The position numbers and the translations under genes are program-made. Source: Clostridium simiarum (GTDB lineage Bacteria > Bacillota > Clostridia > Clostridiales > Clostridiaceae). From it: a stretch of 64,000 nucleotides of DNA. Each line of letters begins with the position of its first letter. Positions within the stretch are counted from its first letter, which is position 1. Below are positions 9,115-17,959 of this stretch, piece after piece. A model generated the notes under the pieces. The model searched no databases. It had not been told where the DNA came from and worked only from the letters and a program-made list of their open reading frames with translations. The stretch lies in the NCBI RefSeq assembly GCF_018919175.1, contig NZ_JAHLQL010000002.1:248001-312000 (forward strand), read 5' to 3'.

Positions 9115-10827
9115 ATGAAAGCTTTTAAGGATTTATCAATCAAAATAAAGCTTATACTAGGATTTTTAGCTGTTGCTGTATTAATTGGGGTAGTAGGAAT
9201 TTGGGGAAGTAGTGGAATGAGTACTGTTTCAAAAAATGCTGAAAAAATGTATTCCTATAATCTTCAAAGTGTGGATAATTTACATATAATGAAAGAAAAC
9301 CTTTTAGATATAAAAGGTGAAATAGAAGGAATGTTTTTGTATAGAGAAGTGGAATATACTAAAAGTGGATTGGCTAAGGTAGAGAAATTAAAAAAAGAAA
9401 ATACAGATTTAGTAGAATTTTATTCAAGTAACTTATTATCAGATAAAGAAAAGAATAATTGGACTGTATTTAATAAGAATCTAGAAGAGTATAGAACTTT
9501 AAGAGAAAAGATGATAAAGCTAGCTGAAGAAGAGAAGTATGATGAGGGTGCTCTTCTTTTGCCTAAGGATGCTGAAATAAGAAAAAATATGTTTAAAGAG
9601 TTAGATGAACTTATAAATATTAATCAAGATGATGCTAAAAATACCAATAAAATCAATAATGATACATTTAAAAAAACCTCTAAGATACTGTATGGCATTA
9701 TAATATTTGGTTTTTCCTTAGCGGTGATATTGGGGGTATTTATATCAAAATATATTTCATCAGTTTTAAATAAAGGGTTACAATTTGCAGAGGCTATTGG
9801 AAATGGTGATTTAACTTTCAGTGTAGAGATTAAAAGTAAAGATGAGTTTGGAAGACTTATAGATGCTTTAAATGCAGCTAGAGAAAAAATAAAAATGATA
9901 ATAAATAAGGTAATAGATCAATCTCAAGAGATGAGTGCTTCAAGTGAAGAGTTATCTGCAACTCTAGAAGAGATAACAAGTAATTTTGAGAGAATAAATG
10001 AAAATACTAATACTATAGTGGATAATGTGCAAGAAATAAGTGCAGTTACTCAGGAGTTATCATCTTCAGTTGAACAAGTGGGTTCAGGAGTTACTCAGTT
10101 AGCTACAACTTCTTCAGATGGAAGCCTTCAGTCAAATGATATAAAATCAAGAGCTATAGATATAAAAGAAAATGGGGGTACTTCCAAGAGGGCCATGGAG
10201 TCTTTATATGAAGAAAAGCAAAAGAGTATTATAGAAGCTATAGAAAAAGGTAAAGTGGTAAATGATATAAATCTAATTGCAAGCTCTATAGCATCTATTG
10301 CAGAGCAGACAAATTTATTAGCCTTAAACGCTGCAATAGAAGCTGCTAGGGCTGGTGAGCATGGAAGAGGATTTGCCATAGTAGCTGAAGAGGTAAGAAA
10401 ACTTGCAGAGCAATCTTCAGGATATGTGAAAAATATACAAAGTGTAGTTTATAATGTAAAGGGGGCCTTTGATAATATATCATCAAATTCTAGTGATATA
10501 TTAGGGTTTATAGATAACACAGTTAGAGGAGATTATGATTTATTAATAGAAACTGGAAACAGCTATGAAAAAGATGCAATGTTTGTAAATGAGTTATCTC
10601 AAGATATAGCGGCTATGTCTGAAGAGTTAAATGCTTCTACGGAAGAAATAAGCAGTGTGGTTCAAAATATATCAACCAGTATGCAGGATGCATCTTATAG
10701 TACACAAGAGATATTAAAAAGTATAACAGAGACAACTAAAGCCGTAGAGCAAGTTTCAATTTCAGCTCAAAGTCAAGCTGAAATTGCTGAAACTCTAAAT
10801 ATGTTAGTTCAAACCTTTAAAGTTTAA
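9115..10827 (+). CDS. Methyl-accepting chemotaxis protein
   Basis: 570 aa. Order: TM1 near residues 14-34, a four-helix-bundle sensor outside the membrane, TM2 near 190-212 ([19 protein letters not shown]), HAMP, then the signalling domain. The conserved hairpin tip [19 protein letters not shown] is present, so coupling to CheA/CheW is expected. No chemotaxis kinase or flagellar gene is nearby. AAGGAGG precedes the ATG. The link with the TetR gene suggests ligand-induced expression of this receptor (inference). Confidence 0.92.
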   Translation: MKAFKDLSIKIKLILGFLAVAVLIGVVGIWGSSGMSTVSKNAEKMYSYNLQSVDNLHIMKENLLDIKGEIEGMFLYREVEYTKSGLAKVEKLKKENTDLVEFYSSNLLSDKEKNNWTVFNKNLEEYRTLREKMIKLAEEEKYDEGALLLPKDAEIRKNMFKELDELININQDDAKNTNKINNDTFKKTSKILYGIIIFGFSLAVILGVFISKYISSVLNKGLQFAEAIGNGDLTFSVEIKSKDEFGRLIDALNAAREKIKMIINKVIDQSQEMSASSEELSATLEEITSNFERINENTNTIVDNVQEISAVTQELSSSVEQVGSGVTQLATTSSDGSLQSNDIKSRAIDIKENGGTSKRAMESLYEEKQKSIIEAIEKGKVVNDINLIASSIASIAEQTNLLALNAAIEAARAGEHGRGFAIVAEEVRKLAEQSSGYVKNIQSVVYNVKGAFDNISSNSSDILGFIDNTVRGDYDLLIETGNSYEKDAMFVNELSQDIAAMSEELNASTEEISSVVQNISTSMQDASYSTQEILKSITETTKAVEQVSISAQSQAEIAETLNMLVQTFKV

Positions 10828-10876
10828 GAAAACTTAACAAAGAAATTTACATAAAAATAGGGTTAAAACATAGAAG

Positions 10877-10915
10877 ATAGAGATTTGAAGGGAATATTTC
10901 AGATCTCTATTTTTT
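10877..10915 (+). terminator. Intrinsic terminator after the chemoreceptor gene
   Basis: Stem ATAGAGAT / ATCTCTAT (10877-10884 with 10903-10910), extended by TGAA/TTCA and followed by six U. Confidence 0.75.
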
Positions 10916-10991
10916 ATGAATAAATTAATAAATTATTAAGAAAATTATAATTTATTGATATTGATATAGCAATTTGATATAATAACAAATG

Positions 10992-11029
10992 TAAGAAAAA
11001 GCTACAGTGAGAATAATGCAGTTTTTCTT
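10992..11029 (+). other. Hairpin in the leader of the DUF1538 gene
   Basis: TAAGAAAAA / TTTTTCTTA is a perfect 9-bp stem with a loop of about 18 nt, roughly 80 nt before the DUF1538 start codon. It has no U-tract beyond the stem and matches no riboswitch I know. Confidence 0.3.
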
Positions 11030-11106
11030 AGTGGAATTGCTTATTATTGATTAAATTTGTCTATTTTTAAAAAATAATAAGACTTGACATTTGAGGGGGG
11101 ATTTAT

Positions 11107-11805
11107 ATGGTTATGAATCTTGTAAAAGGGATCTTACTCACTGCCAGGGATATAGTTCCAATATCATTATTTTTAATAGTATTTCAGGTCTTTATTTTAA
11201 AGTCGCCTATAGGAGATATTAAGTCTTTGATATTTGGTATTGCATTAAGCATCTTAGGATTATATCTTTTTATAAAAGGACTGGAATACGGTCTTATGCC
11301 TTTAGGTAGTTCAGTAGGAGCGAATCTACCATTATTAAATAATAAGGCTCTAATAATTATTTTTGCATTTATATTAGGATACACTACAACTTTGGCAGAA
11401 CCAGCATTAGCTTCATTGGCTATGGAAATAGAAGAACTTTCTGTAGGTACTATGAATAATAGATGGCTAATTCATGCGGTGGCACTAGGAGTAGGTATAG
11501 GTATTTCTCTTGGAATGGTGAAGATAATGTATAAAATTCCATATACACATATAATAATACCTATGGTTTTACTGGCTGCTATATTAGCATATTTTGCGCC
11601 AGATAATATAACAGGCATAGCTTTTGACTCAGGAGGAGTTACCACAGGACCGGTTACTGTACCGTTAAATATGGCTTTAGCTATAGGATTATCTTCCGTA
11701 ATAGGAGGAAGTGATCCTCTTATTCAAGGCTTTGGTATAATAGGTCTTGCTTCAATTACTCCTATAATTACTGTATTATTATTAGGTATTATAGTAAGAT
11801 TTTAA
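11107..11805 (+). CDS. DUF1538 family membrane protein
   Basis: 232 aa with about seven hydrophobic segments. The GVTTGPVTVP motif near residue 180 and the LGYTTTLAEPAL segment are hallmarks of DUF1538 proteins, uncharacterised putative transporters or channels. Many relatives carry two such units; this one has one. A P-II-like gene starts 16 bp after it, the usual genomic partner, which suggests nucleotide- or ion-responsive gating (inference). The substrate is unknown. Confidence 0.8.
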   Translation: MVMNLVKGILLTARDIVPISLFLIVFQVFILKSPIGDIKSLIFGIALSILGLYLFIKGLEYGLMPLGSSVGANLPLLNNKALIIIFAFILGYTTTLAEPALASLAMEIEELSVGTMNNRWLIHAVALGVGIGISLGMVKIMYKIPYTHIIIPMVLLAAILAYFAPDNITGIAFDSGGVTTGPVTVPLNMALAIGLSSVIGGSDPLIQGFGIIGLASITPIITVLLLGIIVRF

Positions 11806-11821
11806 GGAGGACATTTTATTC

Positions 11822-12139
11822 ATGTTTGAAGTACAGGCTATTATTGTAATAGTAGATAGAGGAAAAGCTCATAAGCTAGTTCAAACAGCTAAAAAAGCTG
11901 GAGCAAAAGGAGCTACTATATTTTATGGAAGAGGTACTGGGGAAAGCGAAGGAAAGAAGTTTTTTAATTTAGATGTGGAACCATCTAAAGAGGTAATAAT
12001 AATACTTTCCGAAAAAGAAAATATTAAAACTATAAAGGATGCAGTAGTTGAAGATGGAAAGCTCAGAGAGCCTGGTACAGGAATAATATTTACTATACCT
12101 GTATCTGATATAATAGGATTGCATCATAGAGAAGAGTAA
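11822..12139 (+). CDS. P-II-like signalling protein paired with DUF1538
   Basis: 105 aa, P-II length. It begins with a beta strand and the ferredoxin-like P-II pattern (FEVQAIIVIVDRGKAHKLVQ), has GAKGATIFYGRGTG in the position of the T-loop base, and ends with a GIIFTIPVSDIIGL strand. It is not a canonical GlnB/GlnK: the uridylylated T-loop Tyr motif is absent. P-II proteins bind adenylates and dock on transporters, and the adjacent DUF1538 gene is the obvious partner. GGAGG precedes the ATG. Confidence 0.75.
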   Translation: MFEVQAIIVIVDRGKAHKLVQTAKKAGAKGATIFYGRGTGESEGKKFFNLDVEPSKEVIIILSEKENIKTIKDAVVEDGKLREPGTGIIFTIPVSDIIGLHHREE

Positions 12140-12188
12140 ATTGAATTTTATTATATTTTATGCTAAGATTGTAAGATGAAATTAAAAA

Positions 12189-12232
12189 GGTGATGGAGTT
12201 CACCGTAATTGCGCAAAGCTAATGACTCCTAC
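12189..12232 (+). ncRNA. Fluoride riboswitch (crcB motif) aptamer
   Basis: The sequence follows the fluoride aptamer plan: GGTGATGGAGTTCACC forms P1 with the conserved GATGG, then a short inner stem, then GCTAATGACTCCTAC with the conserved TGAxxxCCTAC end. GGAG (P1 loop) can pair with CTCC in a pseudoknot. The ACTCCT segment is shared with the following terminator, so fluoride binding should block termination. Confidence 0.88.
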
Positions 12233-12268
12233 AGGTGTTTTATTTGTGTACCTGTGGGAGTTTTTTTA
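12225..12268 (+). terminator. Riboswitch-controlled terminator
   Basis: Stem ACTCCTACAGGT / ACCTGTGGGAGT (12225-12236 with 12250-12261) followed by seven U. Its 5' arm is the 3' end of the fluoride aptamer, the mutually exclusive arrangement expected of an ON switch. Confidence 0.88.
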
Positions 12269-12304
12269 TGTTTGTTTATATTTATTTTATAAGGAGGTAT
12301 GTTT

Positions 12305-13495
12305 ATGGCAACAAGCTTAGCTATAATCTTATTATTAGGTTTATTGTTCAATGATATTTTTCAAAAGATTAAAATGCCAGGTTTACTCGGTATGCTTATT
12401 TTAGGGGTACTTATAGGACCTTACGGATTAAATTTACTTGGACCTGAAATTATGTCTATTTCATCTGATCTTAGAAAAATAGCGTTAATAATAATTTTAC
12501 TAAGGGCTGGATTTGGAATAAACAGAGAAGACCTAAATAAAGTAGGTAAAACTGCACTAAAACTAAGTTGTATACCTGGGCTTATAGAGGGCTTTTTAAT
12601 AGCTTTGGTTTCCACTAAAGTTTTAGGATTTTCTTTTATTCAAGGTGGAATACTAGGATTTATTCTTGCTGCAGTTTCTCCAGCAGTGGTAGTGCCTCAG
12701 ATGTTAGACTTTATGAAAAGAAGATTAGGTACCAATAAAGGTATACCTACTTTAATACTAGCAGGAGCCTCAATAGATGATGTTTTTGCTATAACCATAT
12801 TTAGCACATTTTTAGCTTTGTATAGTGGTAAAAATGCTAACATAGCAATTAACCTTTTAGGAATACCAATATCCATTATTTTAGGTATATCTCTCGGTGT
12901 TATAATTGGAATAATACTTATTGTATTATTTAAAAATTACCATATAAGAGATAGTAAAAAAGTTTTAATTATATTAGGAACAGCTATTATTCTAACAACT
13001 TTAGAGAATATTTTAAAAAACAAAATTCAAATAGCTGCACTTTTAGGAGTTATGACTATAGGATTTATTATTGTTGAAAAATTACCTGATGTGGGTAGAC
13101 GGCTAGCTTTAAAGTTTGATAAGATCTGGGTTTTTGCTGAAATACTATTGTTTGTACTAGTAGGAGCTCAAGTTAATGTAAGTGTAGCTTTAAATGGCGG
13201 AGTAAAAGGGATAATTATAATAGTTTTGGGACTCATAGGTAGAAGTATTGGAGTTTTAATTTCATTAATAGGTACAGAGCTTAATTTTAATGAAAGATTA
13301 TTCTGCGTTATTTCATACATACCTAAGGCTACAGTTCAAGCGGCTATTGGAGCAGTGCCTCTTTCTTTAGGAGTAAATGGAGGAGAACTTATATTAGCTA
13401 TTGCAGTATTGTCTATAATTATAACTGCCCCGTTAGGAGCTATTGGTATAAGCAAATCTGGGGAAAAACTACTTACTGTAGAATTAATAGATTAA
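12305..13495 (+). CDS. Cation/proton antiporter (CPA family), fluoride-riboswitch controlled
   Basis: About 396 aa with 11-13 membrane segments, NhaP/KefB-like: FQKIKMPGLLGMLILGVLIGPYGL at the N-terminus, then the conserved LAGASIDDVFAI segment whose adjacent Asp residues fit the ion-binding motif. No C-terminal TrkA domain. AAGGAGG at 12291-12297 abuts the ATG at 12299, so the ATG at 12305 is chosen. The upstream fluoride riboswitch implies expression under fluoride stress. Some fluoride regulons use cation/proton antiporters beside CrcB/Fluc or CLC-F, probably for pH or ion homeostasis. Confidence 0.85.
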   Translation: MATSLAIILLLGLLFNDIFQKIKMPGLLGMLILGVLIGPYGLNLLGPEIMSISSDLRKIALIIILLRAGFGINREDLNKVGKTALKLSCIPGLIEGFLIALVSTKVLGFSFIQGGILGFILAAVSPAVVVPQMLDFMKRRLGTNKGIPTLILAGASIDDVFAITIFSTFLALYSGKNANIAINLLGIPISIILGISLGVIIGIILIVLFKNYHIRDSKKVLIILGTAIILTTLENILKNKIQIAALLGVMTIGFIIVEKLPDVGRRLALKFDKIWVFAEILLFVLVGAQVNVSVALNGGVKGIIIIVLGLIGRSIGVLISLIGTELNFNERLFCVISYIPKATVQAAIGAVPLSLGVNGGELILAIAVLSIIITAPLGAIGISKSGEKLLTVELID

Positions 13496-13512
13496 TACAT
13501 GACTTATACAAT

Positions 13513-13553
13513 AATAAATCCTAATATAAGGAGTATATCAGGATTTATTTTTA
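13513..13553 (+). terminator. Intrinsic terminator after the antiporter gene
   Basis: Stem AATAAATCCT / AGGATTTATT (13513-13522 with 13540-13549), then a short U-rich tail. Confidence 0.7.
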
Positions 13554-13670
13554 GTCAATATAGAAAAGAGGCTTTATTTATTATAGAAAATATTTTTAAT
13601 CCACATAGATAAATAATCTTTATTTATCAAAGGAAGGGTTTAGAGAAAATATATAAAAGGATGGGGTAGG

Positions 13671-14072
13671 GTGAGGGAGAAAGTTAAAACTTACATAAAG
13701 GTTTTAAAAATTAAGGGGAATGATTTAAAAAAAGAAGTAATGGCGTTATATTTAGCCTATAAGAAAAATGATGTGCCTTGGTATGCTAAGGTTTTTGTTA
13801 TGATTGTGGTTGGGTATGCTTTAAGCCCAATTGACTTAATTCCTGATTTTATACCCATATTAGGATACTTAGATGACATTATACTTATACCTTTAGGAGT
13901 TTCTTTAGCGATTAAAATGATTCCAAAGGATATATTAGAAGAATGTAGAAAGGAAGCTGAGGATATATTTAAGGATAAAAAGCCTAAAAATTGGGTAGCA
14001 GCTGCTGTAATAACAGTGTTATGGGTATTGATTATAATTACAATACTACATAAATTTATTAATAGATATTAA
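13671..14072 (+). CDS. DUF1232 (YkvA-like) small membrane protein
   Basis: 133 aa. The DUF1232 core is clear: DVPWYAKVFVMIVVGYALSP, then DLIPDFIPILGYLDD, the family's most conserved part. A second hydrophobic helix closes the C-terminus (AAAVITVLWVLIIITIL). Family function is unknown; it is membrane-associated. The GTG start lies behind a G-rich stretch (AAAAGGATGG). Single-gene unit with a strong terminator. Confidence 0.8.
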   Translation: MREKVKTYIKVLKIKGNDLKKEVMALYLAYKKNDVPWYAKVFVMIVVGYALSPIDLIPDFIPILGYLDDIILIPLGVSLAIKMIPKDILEECRKEAEDIFKDKKPKNWVAAAVITVLWVLIIITILHKFINRY

Positions 14073-14129
14073 ATAATATTCTTTTAAGTTAAGATTTTAT
14101 AAAAAGTGTAAAAATAGATTTTGAATATA

Positions 14130-14164
14130 CCCCACGCTCTTTAAAAATGAGAGTGTGGGGTTTT
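14130..14164 (+). terminator. Strong GC-rich terminator
   Basis: 11-bp stem CCCCACGCTCT / AGAGTGTGGGG (14130-14140 with 14150-14160) with one G-U pair, followed by TTTT. Confidence 0.85.
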
Positions 14165-14370
14165 GGTTTATGAATACAATAAAATTACTTTTTATTGTAT
14201 TAAAATACTTATATAACATTAAATTGTAAAATATTATACATTTAATACGTTGTTTTCCATTTTATGTGTAAAAATTAGACATTTTATAAAATATTATGCT
14301 ATAATATAGCCTAATTGCCAGTAAAGAAAGTATTTTTTTATAAATTTGATGGCTTTTAGGAGGGTTTTTT

Positions 14371-15222
14371 TTGAGTAATGTGCTTATAAAAGAAAAAAAG
14401 ATAAAGCTTAAAGATGAGAATCTTTGTCTTTGTGGCAGTGGAATTTTCTATGAAGAATGCTGTAAATCAAAAAAACAAGAATATTATACTCTAGGAAAAA
14501 ACTATGAGGATAGAGATATAATTTTTAATCATACATATAACATGGAAGTTTATGATGAAATAACGGATTATGCTATGAGTAATATATTTAATTTAGAAGG
14601 ACAAGCTGTATTATCTATTTCTAAATCCTTAGGGATTTTAAATAATCTTTATAATAAGGTTAATAAGGGAATAGAACAATTTGCAGAATTTGCTCCTTGT
14701 AGGAAAGGTTGTTCTTCTTGTTGTAGTTTATATGTAGACTGTACAGCTATTGAGGCTGAAAATATAAGAAGATATGTTGTAGAAAATAAAAATAACAAGG
14801 AAATAAATTTATATAAAGAAAAGTTAAATACAATGAAGGAAACAATGGAAACTACTTCTAGGCCCTATGAATTAGATAAGAAAGATTTGGACAAGTTATA
14901 CTATAAGTATGCTTCTAAGAAAACTTCCTGTATGTTTTTAAATGCAGAGGGAGGTTGTGGGGTATATGAGGTAAGACCTTTAAGCTGTAGGAAATTCATA
15001 GTTTTCTCATCGGAAGAGAAGTGCAGAAATAGTATTTCTGAGGTGGTATCCCCTAACCTAGCACCAGCTAATATAGGTAGGCTTTCTATAGATCATTTAT
15101 CAATGGTTACTGGAAGATATAAAAATTTAATATACATAAATCAAGGAGAAAAAAATCCTATTAAAAGACCTCTCATAGAATGGTTTAAGGATGACTTTGA
15201 AGATATAAATAGAGAGATTTAA
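14371..15222 (+). CDS. SEC-C / YkgJ-type zinc-iron cluster protein
   Basis: 283 aa. The N-terminus has a SEC-C zinc motif (CLCGSGIFYEECC). The centre has the YkgJ (CxxCxxCC) signature CRKGCSSCCSLYVDC with a matching later CGVYEVRPLSCRKF. YkgJ domains bind a metal or Fe-S cluster; the biochemical role is not settled. The TTG at 14371 sits about 8 nt after AGGAGG. It stands alone, with its own weak upstream AT-rich region. Confidence 0.78.
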   Translation: MSNVLIKEKKIKLKDENLCLCGSGIFYEECCKSKKQEYYTLGKNYEDRDIIFNHTYNMEVYDEITDYAMSNIFNLEGQAVLSISKSLGILNNLYNKVNKGIEQFAEFAPCRKGCSSCCSLYVDCTAIEAENIRRYVVENKNNKEINLYKEKLNTMKETMETTSRPYELDKKDLDKLYYKYASKKTSCMFLNAEGGCGVYEVRPLSCRKFIVFSSEEKCRNSISEVVSPNLAPANIGRLSIDHLSMVTGRYKNLIYINQGEKNPIKRPLIEWFKDDFEDINREI

Positions 15223-15375
15223 CAAAGGGAGCCTTGAATAAATATGGTGTCTAATGCATGAATATTGTTGTGTAATTTTAAAAGGCTAAAGTTGAAACCT
15301 TTTCATTTAAAGGTTATTATATTATTATGATAATTTAAGATTTAACATATTCTGTTTTAAGAAAGGAGAATCCTA

Positions 15376-15753
15376 ATGAATAAAGAAGTAGTATCAACAA
15401 ATAACGCACCAGGAGCTATTGGACCGTACTCTCAAGCTGTTAAGGTAGGTAATTTTGTTTATACATCTGGTCAACTTCCTATAAATACACAAAGCGGTGA
15501 GTTAATTGAGGACATAAAGAAAGCTACAGCTCAATGTTTAGATAATGTTAAAGCCATATTAGAAGAAGCTGGAACAAGCATGGATAGGGTTGTTAAGACT
15601 TTAGTTTTCTTAAAAGATTTAAATGATTTTGCAGATATGAATGAAGTTTATGCAACATATTTTAAAGAGAATCCACCAGCTAGATCCTGTGTTCAGGTTG
15701 CAAAGTTACCTAAAGATGCAAGAGTGGAAATAGAAGTCATAGCATTGGTATAG
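15376..15753 (+). CDS. ridA: RidA family reactive intermediate deaminase
   Basis: 125 aa, the family length. It has GAIGPYSQAVKVG at the N-terminus and the conserved ARSCVQVAKLPKDARVEIE segment with the catalytic Arg. RidA hydrolyses reactive enamines/imines released by PLP enzymes such as threonine dehydratase, and acts in the cytosol as a trimer. AAAGGAG precedes the ATG. It is monocistronic, with a terminator after it. Confidence 0.9.
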   Translation: MNKEVVSTNNAPGAIGPYSQAVKVGNFVYTSGQLPINTQSGELIEDIKKATAQCLDNVKAILEEAGTSMDRVVKTLVFLKDLNDFADMNEVYATYFKENPPARSCVQVAKLPKDARVEIEVIALV

Positions 15754-16103
15754 ATTTAAGAGTAAAGTCTTAAAGTGCAACTTAATATTATAATGTTAAC
15801 CTCTTACTATAAAATATATGAATTATTTTATAGTAAGAGGTTATTTTTATAGGGATGTATTAATTAGGATATAAGCAGTTTTATTTATAACTTTAGATGG
15901 ATGAAATAAATAGGGTTAAATTTTACATAAAAATGAAAAATTCATAATTTTATAATAACTATTTGAACAAACCATTAATAAACTATAAACTAAGGGTCAT
16001 AAACCTTGACATAAAACCCTGTTAATATAAAATAGGAGTTATAGAAGACCGGTCTACTTAAAGGTATCTACTTATATTTATCTTAGAAGGGGGTAGATTT
16101 TCA
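15754..16103 (+). other. Intergenic region: terminator and promoter of the L25/Ctc gene
   Basis: Contains the ridA terminator (15798-15848), then an AT-rich stretch with a promoter: TTGACA at 16006-16011 and TAAAAT at 16028-16033, spacer 16. A 10-bp palindrome AGACCGGTCT at 16046-16055 lies just downstream in the leader. I see no ORF in it. Confidence 0.6.
15798..15848 (+). terminator. Long intrinsic terminator after ridA
   Basis: Stem AACCTCTTACTATAAAATA pairs with its complement ending at 15842 (19 bp), followed by ATTTTTAT. Confidence 0.85.
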
Positions 16104-16673
16104 ATGCCAGTAGATAACATACAAGCTTTTGAAAGAAGCGGTAATTTAAAAAGATTAAGAGCTGAGGGATTTGTTCCGGGAGTAATTTATGGACAAGATC
16201 TTGAACCTAAGTCTATTCAATTTGAATCTTCAGATATTAGTAAACTTTTGAAGGAAAATACAAAAACATCCAGAATTAAGGTTAATATTGGAGATAAAAC
16301 TAAAAGATGTATAGTTAAATCCGTACAAAAGGATGTACTTAAAGGAGAAATACTTAATATAGATTTACAAGCTATAAGTGAAAATGAAGAAATAAAGCTT
16401 AAAGTACCAGTTACCTTTACTGGTAGGAGTATGCTTGAAAATAAGAATTTATTACTTGAAAACTATCTTATGGAAATAGAGTTAAGTGGTAAAGTAAAGG
16501 ATATGCCTGAGTTAATTGAAATAGATGTAGAAAAGATGAAATTTGGAGATAAAGTTATGGTGAGTGATTTAGAGTTTAATGATAACCTTACTGTAGTTAG
16601 TGCTCCAGATGAAATTATTGCAGTAATATCTTCTTCAAAACAACAAGTTATGGAAGAAGAATCAGAAGAATAA
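16104..16673 (+). CDS. ctc: 50S ribosomal protein L25 / general stress protein Ctc
   Basis: 189 aa, two domains. The N-terminal L25 domain binds 5S rRNA (GNLKRLRAEGFVPGVIYG) and the C-terminal TL5/Ctc domain (KVPVTFTGRS...) follows. It ends in an acidic tail. In Bacillus the homologue is stress induced. Here a vegetative-type promoter (TTGACA-16-TAAAAT) precedes it. The common neighbour pth is absent. AAGGGGG lies about 11 nt before the ATG. Confidence 0.9.
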   Translation: MPVDNIQAFERSGNLKRLRAEGFVPGVIYGQDLEPKSIQFESSDISKLLKENTKTSRIKVNIGDKTKRCIVKSVQKDVLKGEILNIDLQAISENEEIKLKVPVTFTGRSMLENKNLLLENYLMEIELSGKVKDMPELIEIDVEKMKFGDKVMVSDLEFNDNLTVVSAPDEIIAVISSSKQQVMEEESEE

Positions 16674-16721
16674 AAATATTTTTTAGACAAAAAATAAATA
16701 GGTTTTGGTTTACAAAAAATC

Positions 16722-16758
16722 AAAGTTGTCCCCAAGGTTTAAATGGGACAACTTTTTA
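16722..16758 (+). terminator. Intrinsic terminator after ctc
   Basis: 11-bp stem AAAGTTGTCCC / GGGACAACTTT (16722-16732 with 16745-16755) and a U tail. Confidence 0.85.
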
Positions 16759-16790
16759 ATTTTTGTAACTAAATATATTTTAATAAGTTA

Positions 16791-16835
16791 AAAAGATATG
16801 TAACACCACAGTAGGGGTATTCATATCTTTTTTTA
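16791..16835 (+). terminator. Second terminator-like hairpin
   Basis: AAAAGATATG / CATATCTTTT (16791-16800 with 16822-16831), with a partly pairing inner part and a run of U. It lies about 35 nt after the ctc terminator, so it is either a backup terminator or the end of an unseen small RNA. The rest of 16836-17009 holds only the next promoter. Confidence 0.5.
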
Positions 16836-16922
16836 TGCAATAATAAATATTTTCAATGATTCATCTATTATAAGTAAATTAAGATTGGAATCAATAATCT
16901 ATTATAAATACATTGAAAAACA

Positions 16923-16951
16923 TTGACTAAATCTAAAATTATCTATATAAT
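16923..16951 (+). promoter_or_regulatory. Sigma-A promoter of the DUF2087 regulator
   Basis: TTGACT, 17-nt spacer, TATAAT; transcription would start about 50 nt before the gene. Confidence 0.7.
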
Positions 16952-17009
16952 TACAAACAATAAGTATAAATATCTATAATTACATATAATTTATTGAGAG
17001 GTGATTGGT

Positions 17010-17768
17010 TTGAATCAAGATAAGGTATTTTGGAATGCTTCAATAGAGGAGATTAAAAAAGGTTATTATTTTAAAGGTGATAGTTATACGTGTCTTATCT
17101 GTGGAGAAGAATTTGTTAAAGGAATTATTTATAAAAAGGGTGATACATTTTATGAAGCAGAGAAGTATGCAAAGATTCATGTATTAGAAGAGCATGGTAC
17201 TATTTTCGAATATTTACTAAATATGAATAAATCTTTTACTGGCATTTCAGATATTCAAAAGACTATGCTTTTAAGCTTTGGAGAAGGTTTAAAAGATAAA
17301 GAAATAGCTAAAGAAATGAGCCTGAGTCCTTCCACTATAAGAAATCACAGATTTAAATTAAAAGAAAAAGAAAAACAAGCCAAAATATTTCTTGCCATAA
17401 TGGCATTGCTTGATGAAAGTAAGGGGAATAAAGAAGAGGAGGAAGAGGAGTTGGTTTCAATTCATAAGACTGCTACTATGGTAGATGAAAGATATAGTAT
17501 AACAGAGAAAGAAAAAGAAAATACTATTAAAAATTACTTTGATCACAGCGGGAAGCTAAAAGATATGCCATCAAAAGAAAAGAAAAAGATAATTGTTCTA
17601 GGTTATATTACCAATAATTTTAATAAGGGGAAAACTTATACAGAGAAAGAGATAAACAGGATACTTGGAAGGATTTATGAGGATTACGCTATTCTTAGAA
17701 GATATTTAATAGAATATGGTTTTATGGATAGAACTAAAGATTGTCTTAGTTATTGGGTTAAAGAATAG
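17010..17768 (+). CDS. LuxR-type HTH regulator with DUF2087 domain
   Basis: About 252 aa. The N-terminal part has a zinc-finger-like CLICGEEF with a later His. The middle is a LuxR/GerE HTH (GLKDKEIAKEMSLSPSTIRN). The C-terminal DUF2087 domain is clear (GKLKDMPSKEKKKI, YTEKEINRILGRIYEDYAIL). Such proteins are cytoplasmic regulators of unknown signal. The start is probably the TTG at 17010, 5-6 nt after GAGAGGTGA; the GTG at 17001 lies inside that site. It has its own promoter and is monocistronic. Confidence 0.78.
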   Translation: MNQDKVFWNASIEEIKKGYYFKGDSYTCLICGEEFVKGIIYKKGDTFYEAEKYAKIHVLEEHGTIFEYLLNMNKSFTGISDIQKTMLLSFGEGLKDKEIAKEMSLSPSTIRNHRFKLKEKEKQAKIFLAIMALLDESKGNKEEEEEELVSIHKTATMVDERYSITEKEKENTIKNYFDHSGKLKDMPSKEKKKIIVLGYITNNFNKGKTYTEKEINRILGRIYEDYAILRRYLIEYGFMDRTKDCLSYWVKE

Positions 17769-17959
17769 CACAATTGTGAGTTATTTTAAGTAGAATAATA
17801 AGCACAGTACAGAATTTATTTCAGTAGATACAAATTTTCATTGGATTAAAATTATAAAGTATTTTATATGTTATAATTAAAAACAGATATAATTTTAAAT
17901 GTAACAAATTTTAGGGAATTTTATTATGAAATCTACATAAGTTGTGAGGAGGATATATA

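Noticed and set aside
10990..11105. Riboswitch before the DUF1538 gene
   Set aside because: One AT-rich hairpin only, with no conserved riboswitch core and no U-tract terminator.
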